Source of the DNA: an uncultured Treponema sp.
GTDB lineage: Bacteria > Spirochaetota > Spirochaetia > Treponematales > Treponemataceae
Reading direction: 5' to 3'
Length of the DNA: 64,000 nt
NCBI GenBank assembly: GCA_947166355.1
Contig: CAMVDX010000004.1
Coordinates: 62,001-126,000 of the forward strand
This document shows, piece after piece, positions 22,944-31,451 of the stretch. The notes beneath the pieces were generated by a model that saw only the letters and a list, made by a program, of their open reading frames with translations, did no database searches and was not told the origin of the DNA. Both the position numbers and the translations under genes were made by a program. Each line of letters starts with the position of its first letter. The stretch's first letter is position 1.

Positions 22944-25529
22944 TTATTCATCCTTATAAAAATCAGGCTTGGACTCGTGTATTTTCTTGAGCTCTTTGAT
23001 TACCTGCTTTATGTCAATTGGCTTTGCAATGTGGCCGTTCATTCCGGCTTCAAGACATTCTGCCACATTTTCGGAAAAGGCATCGGCTGTCATTGCAATA
23101 ATCGGGATTCCGGCAGCATAAGGATTTTCAAGCTGGCGGATCTGGCGGGTTGCATCCAGACCGTTCAGCTGAGGCATCTGAATATCCATAAATACAGCAT
23201 CATACTGACTTGGCCCGATGTTGCGGAGCTTTTCTACAGCAACCTTTCCGTTTTCGGCACGGTCGCTGTTAATGCCGTACATCTCAAGCAAGGTATGAAT
23301 TATTTCCCAGTTTACGTCCATGTCTTCTGCAACAAGTACATTCATTCCGGCAAGCTCTGAATTATTTTCCTCCTGGTCAGCTGCATCTTTTTCTATTCCA
23401 AGAACCTCAGAAATCTTTTTGAAAAGGGAAGAACGGAAGAGGGGCTTGCTTATAAAGCCGCTCACACCTGCATTTCTTGCATCATCTTCAATTTGAGTCC
23501 AGTCGTAGGCAGAAACAAGAAGAATGGGTATGTCTTTTCCTGCAATTTCGTGAATTTTTTTTGTGAGTTCAAGGCCCGAAATTCCAGGCATTTTCCAGTC
23601 TAGAATGATTACATCATAAAGCCTGCCTTTCTCTTTTTTTTCACTTATTTTGGCAAGGGCTGTATTTCCAGAATCAGCAAGCTCTGCCCTTGCTCCAAGT
23701 GCTGTAAGGGTATCGCTGGCAGTTTCAAGCAGAACTTGGTCATCATCAACCACAAGAACGTCAAGAGGCGGCAGGTTCATTTCTTCTTCCGTCCTGTCGC
23801 TTATGCTTAATTCCAGAATTACGGTAAATGTCGTTCCTTTACCTTCCGTGCTCTGACATTCAATTGTACCGCCCATAAGGTCGACCATTCTTTTTGTGAT
23901 GGCAAGGCCCAGTCCTGTTCCCTGAATTTTATTGATGCGGCTGTCGGTCTGTCGGGTAAAAGGCGAATACATTTCCTTCATATATTCTGCCGACATTCCC
24001 ATTCCTGTATCTTCCACCTTATAGAAAAGCTTTATAAAGCCTGGCCTTTGGCTTTCCTCTTCCCACATATCTACATAAACGCTGTTTCCTTCGGGCGTAT
24101 ACTTTAGGGCATTGGAAAGAATGTTTATGAAAATCTGATTGATTCTAAGCTGGTCGGCATAAAGATACTCATGCTTAATGTTTTTACTGCGGAAGCGGAA
24201 ATCTATGTTTTTCTCGCGAACCATTGTCTGGGAAAGGTTTACAAGATTTTCTGCTGAATCTACAATTGAAAATGTTACAGGCGAAAGATTAAGCTTGCCG
24301 CTTTCAACCTTAGATATGTCAAGAATATCATTGATAAGGGTCAAAAGATGATTGCTGGCAAGGCGGATTTTCTTGAGGTTGTCTGTAACGGAAAATGGAT
24401 CCCTTGCGTTTTTTTCTGCAATCGTCGTAAGGCCGATAATTGCGTTCATAGGAGTACGGATATCGTGAGACATTGTAGAAAGGAAGTCTGTCTTGGCCTT
24501 GCTTGCAGATTCCGCTGCGGCCGCTGCAATTGTAAGCTTGACATTGAACCTCATAAAGACAATCAAATCAATTATCAGAAGCAGAAGCAGCCCGAAAGCA
24601 ATTACGCTGATTAGAATCCAGTCTATCTCATTTTCTTCAAAATATTTTGTAGGGATATAAGAAATGATTGACCAGTCAGACGCAGAATTTACAGGCACGT
24701 GAACAATAAGGCAGTCTTCTCCCTTTGAATTTTTCATTTTAAAGCTTCCGACTGTATGAACCCTGCTTTTTAACTCTTCAATCCTGCTGAAATCTGCTGG
24801 ATTATAGGATTTATAAAATTCAAAAAAGTTGGAGTTTTTAAATGACTTTCCTTTTATGATATAGTTACCGTCGGAATCAATCATGGATATCTGTGCATTT
24901 TCAAAGCGTTCTGTAGGAAAAGACCATTTTCCAGAAATGTTTTCAAGGGGAACAACCCTCATCAAAAGGGCTTTTTTTAAGGAGCCGGCGGAATCTGTAA
25001 GATTAACTACATCACAGAAGGCAATGGATTGAACTCCGTTCATAGGATTTGTATAAGAGCGGGTAACATGCACGGCATCAAAATTATCTGTATACAAATA
25101 TGTGCGGTGCTCCGGCTGCAGTTCTGAACTTATATTTTTCAGGGAAGAAAGAATATCTATATTCTGATAGGAAACAGTATTGTCGACCGGGTTGTCGGAT
25201 CTGGCTCTGTTGGAAAGGCCTGTAAGGCTGTCCAGATAAATTACATGGGAAGAATTTGTCTTTACTACCTGAACCTGCGTTAAGTAGTCAATTGCTTCAT
25301 TCATGGTAAGCCGGTTGGGACTTATGTATCTTGCCCAGGAATTACAAAGACGCTGCTCACCTTCAAGATAATAAGTAGTTACACGCTCAAGCCCAATGCT
25401 CATGTTTACAAAATTTTCAGTATTTGCCGCAGACTGAATTTTTCCCTGCTGCCTTACATAAAGGGAAACAAAAACCATTATAAAGAAAATAATCAGGATA
25501 TTTGCTATGAATATTGGAACTTTTCTCAT
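22944..25529 (-). CDS. hybrid sensor histidine kinase with two receiver domains
   Basis: 861 residues. Membrane helix ~7-27, extracytoplasmic sensor ~28-305, second helix ~308-330, HisKA with KTDFLSTMSHDIRTPMNAII (His ~355), HATPase with QIFINILSNALKYT, VEDTGMGMS and GTGLGLAI, then receiver 1 (VLVVDDDQ; ILDWKMPG) at ~600-720 and receiver 2 (VLVAEDMDVNW; VFMDIQMPQLNG) at ~735-855. All phosphotransfer residues are present. The separate HPt protein encoded just upstream supplies the next relay step. The linked solute-binding lipoprotein probably acts as its ligand sensor. Confidence 0.92.
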   Translation of the reverse strand: MRKVPIFIANILIIFFIMVFVSLYVRQQGKIQSAANTENFVNMSIGLERVTTYYLEGEQRLCNSWARYISPNRLTMNEAIDYLTQVQVVKTNSSHVIYLDSLTGLSNRARSDNPVDNTVSYQNIDILSSLKNISSELQPEHRTYLYTDNFDAVHVTRSYTNPMNGVQSIAFCDVVNLTDSAGSLKKALLMRVVPLENISGKWSFPTERFENAQISMIDSDGNYIIKGKSFKNSNFFEFYKSYNPADFSRIEELKSRVHTVGSFKMKNSKGEDCLIVHVPVNSASDWSIISYIPTKYFEENEIDWILISVIAFGLLLLLIIDLIVFMRFNVKLTIAAAAAESASKAKTDFLSTMSHDIRTPMNAIIGLTTIAEKNARDPFSVTDNLKKIRLASNHLLTLINDILDISKVESGKLNLSPVTFSIVDSAENLVNLSQTMVREKNIDFRFRSKNIKHEYLYADQLRINQIFINILSNALKYTPEGNSVYVDMWEEESQRPGFIKLFYKVEDTGMGMSAEYMKEMYSPFTRQTDSRINKIQGTGLGLAITKRMVDLMGGTIECQSTEGKGTTFTVILELSISDRTEEEMNLPPLDVLVVDDDQVLLETASDTLTALGARAELADSGNTALAKISEKKEKGRLYDVIILDWKMPGISGLELTKKIHEIAGKDIPILLVSAYDWTQIEDDARNAGVSGFISKPLFRSSLFKKISEVLGIEKDAADQEENNSELAGMNVLVAEDMDVNWEIIHTLLEMYGINSDRAENGKVAVEKLRNIGPSQYDAVFMDIQMPQLNGLDATRQIRQLENPYAAGIPIIAMTADAFSENVAECLEAGMNGHIAKPIDIKQVIKELKKIHESKPDFYKDE

Positions 25530-25556
25530 TATAACTCCAGCATGAAAGATTACCCC

Positions 25557-25892
25557 TTACAGGGCGAGAAGTTTTTTCTGCAACGTCATAATCTGACTGT
25601 AAAGGCCTGTGCAGTCTGTATCGGTTTTTGAGCGAAGCATTTCTGTAAGCTGGCAGATTAAATCATAAAGGGGAGTAAGGCTCAGGTTTCCTATTACGCC
25701 TTTAAGTGAGTGGCAGAGTTCAAAAGCCCTGTCAAAATCCTTTGCTTCCAGGGCAGGGCCCAGCAGCTGAAAATTCTGATTTGTCAGGCCCAAGTTTACC
25801 ATTTTAAGGTAAAAATCTTCCTTGTTCAGGCAGCGGGCTAGTCCTTCCTCCACATTTGCTCCTGCAGCTTTAAGGGATTCTATAGTCATCAT
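25557..25892 (-). CDS. HPt phosphotransfer protein
   Basis: 111 residues. FELCHSLKGVIGNLSLTPL contains the phosphorylatable His in the H-S-L-K-G-x-x-x-N context of HPt domains. There is no other domain. It lies between the EAL protein and the hybrid kinase in one minus-strand operon and probably shuttles phosphate from the kinase receivers to the receiver of the EAL protein. Confidence 0.88.
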   Translation of the reverse strand: MMTIESLKAAGANVEEGLARCLNKEDFYLKMVNLGLTNQNFQLLGPALEAKDFDRAFELCHSLKGVIGNLSLTPLYDLICQLTEMLRSKTDTDCTGLYSQIMTLQKKLLAL

Positions 25893-25912
25893 AAATCTTC
25901 TCCGTGATTGTT

Positions 25913-27574
25913 TTATGCCTTGTATTTTTCAAACTCTTCCGGCGGCAGGGGCTTAGAAAAATAATAGCCCTGAATTATGTCGCAGCCGGCTTCCTTCAAT
26001 AGCCTGCATTCTTCCTCAGTTTCCACGCCTTCTGCAATTACAGGAACTCCAAGAGTCTGGGCGATTTTCAATACCAGATTTACCAGCTCCATTTCCTTAT
26101 TGCCCGGCTGAATATTGCGGATAAAGGCCTTGTCCATTTTAAGGGCGTCTATCGGCATGGATGTGAGCATGTTAAGGGAAGAGTAGCCAGAGCCAAAATC
26201 ATCCATTTCTATTTTGTGGCCAAGGGAGCGGAGCTTTTCTACAACCTCAATAATATGTTTTGAATCTGAAGTGTAGGCAGACTCCGTAATTTCCAGCATG
26301 TAGTCCTTTGCTTCCAGTCCGTTTTCCTTTACAATCTTTGTGATAAAGTCGGTCATGTCGGGAGCGGCTATGTCTACGCGGGAAACATTTACGGAAACAG
26401 GAATAGTCATTCCAAGCTCTTTTTTCCAGAGGGCAATCTGTTTTGCAGACTCTTCCCAGACGTAGCGGTCAAGCTTGGTAACAAGGCCGTTTTCTTCAAA
26501 AAGAGGAATAAAAAGATCAGGACGCACAAAGCCAAGCTCCGGGTGAATCCAGCGGACAAGGGCTTCTGCAGAACATAGTCTTGGGGTGTCGCCTGTGATG
26601 TTGAACTTTGGCTGGTACTGAACCTTAAACTGCCTGTTTTCAATGGCGGCTTCAAAATCTTCCAGCAGATGGGCGTTGAAAACTTCGCGCTCTGCCATCT
26701 GATTGTCATAAATGCAGATTTCTTCTCCGGCCTTATTGCGGATAGAATTGCAGGCCTGAATGGCATGATCAAAGCGGAGCAGGAGTGGAAGTGACTTATC
26801 CGTATCCGTATAAACTCCAAGGCGCAGTCTTGTCTCCGAAGCCTTGAGCAGGGAAGAAAGCTTTTCGTTTATTTTTTCAATAAAGATTTTATAGTCATCA
26901 ATATGAGGAATATATGCAAAGAAGGTGTCTGCATCCTTGCGGCCTGCAATACCGCCTGTTTTTAAAAGCGTACTGCGGATTCCGTCTGCCATTGCCGAAA
27001 GTATCTGGTCTCCAAACATGCGTCCTTTCAGCTCATTTAAAAGATGAAAGCGGGTAAAGTTAATTACTACTGCATCCATTTTCTGCAAGGGATAACGCTG
27101 GTCAAACTGTGAAGCGTATTCAAAGAAAAAATCCTGGCTGTAGAGCAGGGTAAGCTTATCAAACTCTGTTGCATGAATGATTTTTGCATTCTCAAAAAGC
27201 TCAATGGAATGACGTACCCGGGCAAGAATAACCTCCGGTCTGTCATAAGGCTTTGTGAGGAAGTCTGCAGCCCCAAGCTTAAGGCTTTCAATTTCTGATG
27301 ATTTTTCTGACGTAAGGACAATTACTGGAATTTCTGTAATCAGGCCTTCTTCATTCATAGCCTTTAAAAGTTCATTGCCGTCCATAACAGGCATAAGCAA
27401 GTCAAGCAACACCAGAGAAATTGAAATGCCCTCAGAATGTATTTTTTCTAAAGCTTCTTTTCCATTTTCTGCGTAAATAACTTTGTATTCAGACTGAATA
27501 ATATTACCAAGAATTTCGCGGTTAATTGCTTCATCATCTACAATAAGAATAGTTCTTTCAAATAAATCTTCCAT
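25913..27574 (-). CDS. response regulator with degenerate GGDEF and EAL domains (c-di-GMP phosphodiesterase)
   Basis: 553 residues. Receiver ~8-125 (ILIVDDEAINRE; LVLLDLLMPVMDG; Asp present). A GGDEF-like domain ~130-290 has lost its active site (GRKDADTFFAYI in place of GGDEF). EAL domain ~305-550 is complete: AEALVRW, VNVSR, EITESAY, MDDFGSGYSSL, LKMDKAFI, IAEGVET and IQGYYFSKPL. It should therefore degrade cyclic di-GMP in response to phosphorylation. First gene of the minus operon EAL - HPt - kinase - solute-binding protein, giving a complete membrane-to-c-di-GMP relay. Confidence 0.92.
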   Translation of the reverse strand: MEDLFERTILIVDDEAINREILGNIIQSEYKVIYAENGKEALEKIHSEGISISLVLLDLLMPVMDGNELLKAMNEEGLITEIPVIVLTSEKSSEIESLKLGAADFLTKPYDRPEVILARVRHSIELFENAKIIHATEFDKLTLLYSQDFFFEYASQFDQRYPLQKMDAVVINFTRFHLLNELKGRMFGDQILSAMADGIRSTLLKTGGIAGRKDADTFFAYIPHIDDYKIFIEKINEKLSSLLKASETRLRLGVYTDTDKSLPLLLRFDHAIQACNSIRNKAGEEICIYDNQMAEREVFNAHLLEDFEAAIENRQFKVQYQPKFNITGDTPRLCSAEALVRWIHPELGFVRPDLFIPLFEENGLVTKLDRYVWEESAKQIALWKKELGMTIPVSVNVSRVDIAAPDMTDFITKIVKENGLEAKDYMLEITESAYTSDSKHIIEVVEKLRSLGHKIEMDDFGSGYSSLNMLTSMPIDALKMDKAFIRNIQPGNKEMELVNLVLKIAQTLGVPVIAEGVETEEECRLLKEAGCDIIQGYYFSKPLPPEEFEKYKA

Positions 27575-27740
27575 ATATTACATTATATATCGATTCGGTT
27601 CAGTTTGCGATATTTTTTTTTAATAATAAATCTTTTCAATAAAATTATTAATGTAAATAAAATTATTTGTTATTTTTACTTGTTTTTTCATACTTTTAGA
27701 TTTAAAATAAAATTTATAATTGCTTATTGGAATTCAAGAT

Positions 27741-28865
27741 ATGAGAAACAAGAGATTTATTCAAATTTTTCTCAGCTTAACCATCCTTGCCTTTGTGCTT
27801 GTAATGTCAGGCTGTTCATCTGAAGCATTAAAAAAACGTAACAACAAAAATCAAAATAACAATGTATCTTCTCATAATACTCACTCGCAAGACGGTTTTA
27901 ATGATTCAAGTGTTATAAAAGAAAAAGTCCTTGATGTTTATAACCCTAAAAATCGTGAATATAATTTTTATTTTACCTATAAAATAGTCCATGCCTGGTG
28001 GGATGCAGTAGCTCTTGGCATGGAAGATGCAGTCCGCCAGTACGAAGAAAAGGGAATTCATATAACCTATGACTACCGGGCTCCGGATGAAATGTCAGCC
28101 TACGATCAGGTTCAGCGAATCAAAAGAGCAGCAGCCCTCAATGAATATGATGTAATTGGTGTTGATGTTGCAGATATAGATATTGTTACCCCGGTTATAA
28201 ATCAAATTATTTCTGAGGGACATAAGGTTATGACTTTTTCAAGCTCTGATTCCGGAAAAGAAAATGGTTGTAACAGAATTGCCTATGTAGGAAATACCCA
28301 CAACTACAAAGATGGTCAGGATCTTGCAGAAGCTCTTTGTTCTTATTTGAAATATAATGGACAGGTTGCAATGCTCGTTGGTAATGTGGGGGCTCCTTGT
28401 CATGAAGAGCGTGCAAGTGGAGCAAAAACCGTTTTTGATAAATATGAAGGAATAAATCTTATTGATGTAAAATATGATGAAGACAGCGATGTAAATGCCT
28501 ATAATCTTACAAAAGAATTTCTGGAAAAATATCCGGACCTGGATGGAATCATCTGCTGCAATATGAGTAATCCGGTAGGGGCAGGACGAGCTGTTGAGGA
28601 AGCGGGAAAAGCAGGCAAGGTAATTATTGTCGGAATGGATCATGATGAGCGGGCAATAAAATATCTTCGCGATGGAATTATTTATGCCCTTGCAATTCAG
28701 GACTGTTATTCAATTGGTTTTGATACAATTACCACTGCAGTAAAAATTGCTGATGGTATAAGCCCGGGAAGTTTATATCCTGAAAAAACAGAAGAAATAA
28801 CAACTGTCTTTTATCAAAAGGATGCGGCTCTTCTGCTACATTCACTTTATGGTGTAATGGAATAG
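27741..28865 (+). CDS. periplasmic-binding-protein-like lipoprotein (type 1, sugar-binding fold)
   Basis: About 374 residues from ATG 27741; the frame extends to a TTG at 27720, but the signal peptide starts at 27741 (MRNKRFIQIFLSLTIL) and ends at lipobox VMSGC. The mature part has the ribose/galactose-binding fold: FTYKIVHAWWDAVALGMEDAV, DVIGVDVADIDIVTPVINQI, GNVGAPCHEERASGAKTVF and CCNMSNPVGAGRAVEEAG. No transporter follows; instead a GGDEF membrane protein begins 11 bases later, so it is probably the sensor input of that cyclase. The 27575-27740 gap is AT-rich and must hold divergent promoters; I do not assign boxes. Confidence 0.85.
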   Translation: MRNKRFIQIFLSLTILAFVLVMSGCSSEALKKRNNKNQNNNVSSHNTHSQDGFNDSSVIKEKVLDVYNPKNREYNFYFTYKIVHAWWDAVALGMEDAVRQYEEKGIHITYDYRAPDEMSAYDQVQRIKRAAALNEYDVIGVDVADIDIVTPVINQIISEGHKVMTFSSSDSGKENGCNRIAYVGNTHNYKDGQDLAEALCSYLKYNGQVAMLVGNVGAPCHEERASGAKTVFDKYEGINLIDVKYDEDSDVNAYNLTKEFLEKYPDLDGIICCNMSNPVGAGRAVEEAGKAGKVIIVGMDHDERAIKYLRDGIIYALAIQDCYSIGFDTITTAVKIADGISPGSLYPEKTEEITTVFYQKDAALLLHSLYGVME

Positions 28866-28876
28866 GTGGTGCTGAA

Positions 28877-31210
28877 ATGAAAAAGTTCACAAAACGTATT
28901 TTTCATATAATTATCGCTTCAGGCATGACATTTCTAACTATTCTTTTATTAATCATGACATTAAGAACTGCTGATACAACACAAGAAGTTACAGATAATG
29001 CGGTAGATAAGATCAGTCATTTTTATATAGAGGAAATTGCAAAAAACCGGGCTTCTCTTATCTCAAATGAACTGGATAAAAAATATAATTATGTTAATAA
29101 TGCTCTTGATATAATTTCACAAAAGGATCTTGAATCTCCTAAAGCGCTCAGAAACTATCTGGGTAATATGAGAAAGCTTTACAACATGGATACCTTTGCA
29201 CTCGTTGATGAAAATGGACTTGTTTATACTTCTCATTCTACTTGTTCTGGAAAAACACGCTATCCATTTCTGGCAGAAACCATTACTAAACCGATTTATT
29301 CAACTGTTTTAAATTATGGCGGTGAAAAGCAGCTTTTTCTTGCAGTTCCTGTATCCGGCGTATATTTTAATAATTCGAAAATTACCGCCTGTTTTGTAGA
29401 GATTAATATTAATCAGATGATGAGATCTATGGCCTATCGTTATGAAAATATGGAGACCTATTTTAATCTTTATTACAAAAACGGAGAAAGTCTTACAAAT
29501 ACAGATTTTGGAAAACTTCCGGCAGGTCTTAATCTTCTTACAGTAATTTCTGACAGTGAAAAAGATTCCAAAAAAGTAAAAAAGATTATAAATGATTTTG
29601 CCTCTGGAGGCAGTGGTCTTATAGATGTAAACTATGGAAAGGAAGAAGCACACCTCTTTTATATTCCTGTAAAAAATACAGGCTGGGTTATGACTACACT
29701 TGTTTATGAAACTGTTATTAATGAGCAGGTAAGCACAAGTATTGCATCCCTAATGCATCATACAAGAATTCATATATTCTTTACCTTTGGTTTAATTGTA
29801 TTACTTTTTATCGGATTAATTTTGATTATCCGAAATGCTTCTCATTTTAAGCTTGAGCAGGAAAAAATTATCAGTCAAAGAACTCAGCAGGCCTATGAGA
29901 AACTTAATAAAGAAACAAATGCAATGCAGATTATTCACTCAGTTCTTAATTCTGGTCCTTGGAGAATTGAGTTTGACGAAAAGGGACAAATTCTAAAATG
30001 TGACTGGTCAGATACTTTCCGTAAACTTCTTGGTTTTAATTTAGAAGAGGAATTTCCAAATACACTGGAAGCCTGGTCAGACAGACTTCATAAGAGTGAT
30101 AAGGATGCAGTTTTAAAAGCCTTCTGGGATACTGTAAATGATACAAGCGGTAATACTGTTTATGATGTTGAATACCGCCTTTTAACAAAGAACAGCGGAT
30201 TTAAATGGTATCATGCAGCAGGAAATATTATTCGTAGTGCCGATGGTAAGCCACAAACTTATGTTGGACTCTTTACCGATATTGACGAAAATAAGAGAAA
30301 TGAAATCAATCTTATGGAGCAGTTCAATATTGTAAATGCTCTCAGCCGTGATTATGCAAATATTCTTACAATCAATCTTACAACAAGAACTGTAAAACCT
30401 ATTAAGCTTGGCGGTTATATTCCTGAATCCTTTATGGAAAATTATTCTGCAGATTCTTCTTACGATACCTTCTTTACAGAATATATTGAACATCGTGTTT
30501 ATACAGAAGACAAAGCCTTTATGAATGAAGCAATTGCACTTGATACAATTATACAAAAGCTGAATGAATCGGATGAATATTCTTCCAGCTATCGTATTGA
30601 AGAAAATGGAGAACTTCATTTTTATGAGTTTAAATATATGAAACTCAATACAGATACGATAATTGTCGGTATTATGAATATTGATAAAATCGTAAATGAT
30701 GCAAAGGAAAAAGAAAAGCTTATTGTACTTTCTGAGACTGACCAGATGACCGGTCTTTTGAACCGTATGAGCGGAGAATTAAAGGTAGAAGAAAGCCTTA
30801 AGAATGGTAAGGGAGGTTTATTTATACTTCTTGATGTTGATCGTTTTAAGAGCATTAATGATACCTTAGGACATGGAGTAGGAGATCAGGTTATTATAAA
30901 AGTTGCGGGCTGTCTCAAGACTGCCTTCCGTGAAAATGATATTGTTTTCCGTTTAGGAGGAGATGAATTTTCTGCGTATGCGGCTGAGGTTCATGACAAA
31001 AAAATTGCAACAGAAATTATTAACCGTTTTATTGATAATCTTAAAACTATTGTGATTTCAGAACTTGGGGATAAACCTGTAACTGCAAGTATTGGTGCCA
31101 CAATAATTAAAGCTGGTGAACCGGCTGATTTTGGTGATAATTATAAACTTATTGATAGTGCAGTTTATGAAAGCAAAAAAGTAAAAGGTTCATATGTAAC
31201 ATTTAAATAA
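28877..31210 (+). CDS. membrane Cache-PAS-GGDEF diguanylate cyclase
   Basis: 777 residues. Helix ~8-30, extracytoplasmic Cache-type sensor ~35-290 (LYNMDTFALVDENGLVYTSH; LFYIPVKNTGWVM), second helix ~298-318, a PAS domain ~340-470 with PAC motif (YVGLFTDIDENKRN) and a C-terminal GGDEF domain ~605-775. The active site RLGGDEF is intact, with DVDRFKSINDTLGHGVGDQV upstream, so it should make cyclic di-GMP. Likely driven by the lipoprotein encoded just before. It opposes the EAL operon next door. Confidence 0.92.
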   Translation: MKKFTKRIFHIIIASGMTFLTILLLIMTLRTADTTQEVTDNAVDKISHFYIEEIAKNRASLISNELDKKYNYVNNALDIISQKDLESPKALRNYLGNMRKLYNMDTFALVDENGLVYTSHSTCSGKTRYPFLAETITKPIYSTVLNYGGEKQLFLAVPVSGVYFNNSKITACFVEININQMMRSMAYRYENMETYFNLYYKNGESLTNTDFGKLPAGLNLLTVISDSEKDSKKVKKIINDFASGGSGLIDVNYGKEEAHLFYIPVKNTGWVMTTLVYETVINEQVSTSIASLMHHTRIHIFFTFGLIVLLFIGLILIIRNASHFKLEQEKIISQRTQQAYEKLNKETNAMQIIHSVLNSGPWRIEFDEKGQILKCDWSDTFRKLLGFNLEEEFPNTLEAWSDRLHKSDKDAVLKAFWDTVNDTSGNTVYDVEYRLLTKNSGFKWYHAAGNIIRSADGKPQTYVGLFTDIDENKRNEINLMEQFNIVNALSRDYANILTINLTTRTVKPIKLGGYIPESFMENYSADSSYDTFFTEYIEHRVYTEDKAFMNEAIALDTIIQKLNESDEYSSSYRIEENGELHFYEFKYMKLNTDTIIVGIMNIDKIVNDAKEKEKLIVLSETDQMTGLLNRMSGELKVEESLKNGKGGLFILLDVDRFKSINDTLGHGVGDQVIIKVAGCLKTAFRENDIVFRLGGDEFSAYAAEVHDKKIATEIINRFIDNLKTIVISELGDKPVTASIGATIIKAGEPADFGDNYKLIDSAVYESKKVKGSYVTFK

Positions 31211-31253
31211 TTATTAAGTTTTAGTTTTACTTATAATAAATTATTATAAATTA

Positions 31254-31282
31254 TTGACATAAAAAGAGATTTTTAATACTAT
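31254..31282 (+). promoter_or_regulatory. sigma-70 promoter of gltB operon
   Basis: TTGACA at 31254-31259, 17-base spacer, TACTAT at 31277-31282. The expected RNA start near 31289 puts the regulatory hairpin at the very 5' end of the transcript. Confidence 0.8.
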
Positions 31283-31292
31283 TTATATTAAC

Positions 31293-31308
31293 ACGACAAA
31301 GAGGTCGT
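31293..31308 (+). promoter_or_regulatory. ANTAR-type antiterminator hairpin, gltB leader
   Basis: Stem ACGAC/GTCGT closes the hexaloop AAAGAG (31298-31303), with A at loop position 1 and G at position 4, the signature of ANTAR-binding loops. The 3' arm GTCGT is also part of the 5' arm of the terminator at 31302, so the two structures exclude each other. Confidence 0.7.
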
Positions 31309-31356
31309 AGATAATGTTTCATTTTTATAATGAAATTTTGTCTACGACCTTTTTTG
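31302..31356 (+). terminator. leader terminator 1 of gltB
   Basis: AGGTCGTAGA (31302-31311) pairs with TCTACGACCT (31341-31350), with an inner TTTCAT/ATGAAA stem, followed by six T. It lies ~100 bases before the gltB start and would stop transcription unless the ANTAR hairpin forms. Confidence 0.85.
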
Positions 31357-31384
31357 TTTTTAAATAATCTGAAAGTCGACGAAG

Positions 31385-31425
31385 AAGCCGCAGGTATAGG
31401 ATAACTCTATGTCTGTGGCTTTTTT
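31385..31425 (+). terminator. leader terminator 2 of gltB
   Basis: AAGCCGCAG (31385-31393) pairs with CTGTGGCTT (31413-31421), followed by a T run. Just before it CGAC-GAAGAA-GCCG (31377-31390) could form a weak hexaloop hairpin (one A-C mismatch, G at loop position 1) overlapping the stem, as for terminator 1. Confidence 0.65.
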
Positions 31426-31451
31426 GTTTTTTTGACTTAAAAGGAAATTAA

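Noticed and set aside
31293-31356. Leader could be a metabolite riboswitch or T-box
   Set aside because: There is no T-box sequence or specifier stem, and no riboswitch core I can recognise. The conserved part is only a short hexaloop hairpin overlapping a terminator, which fits protein-mediated antitermination better.
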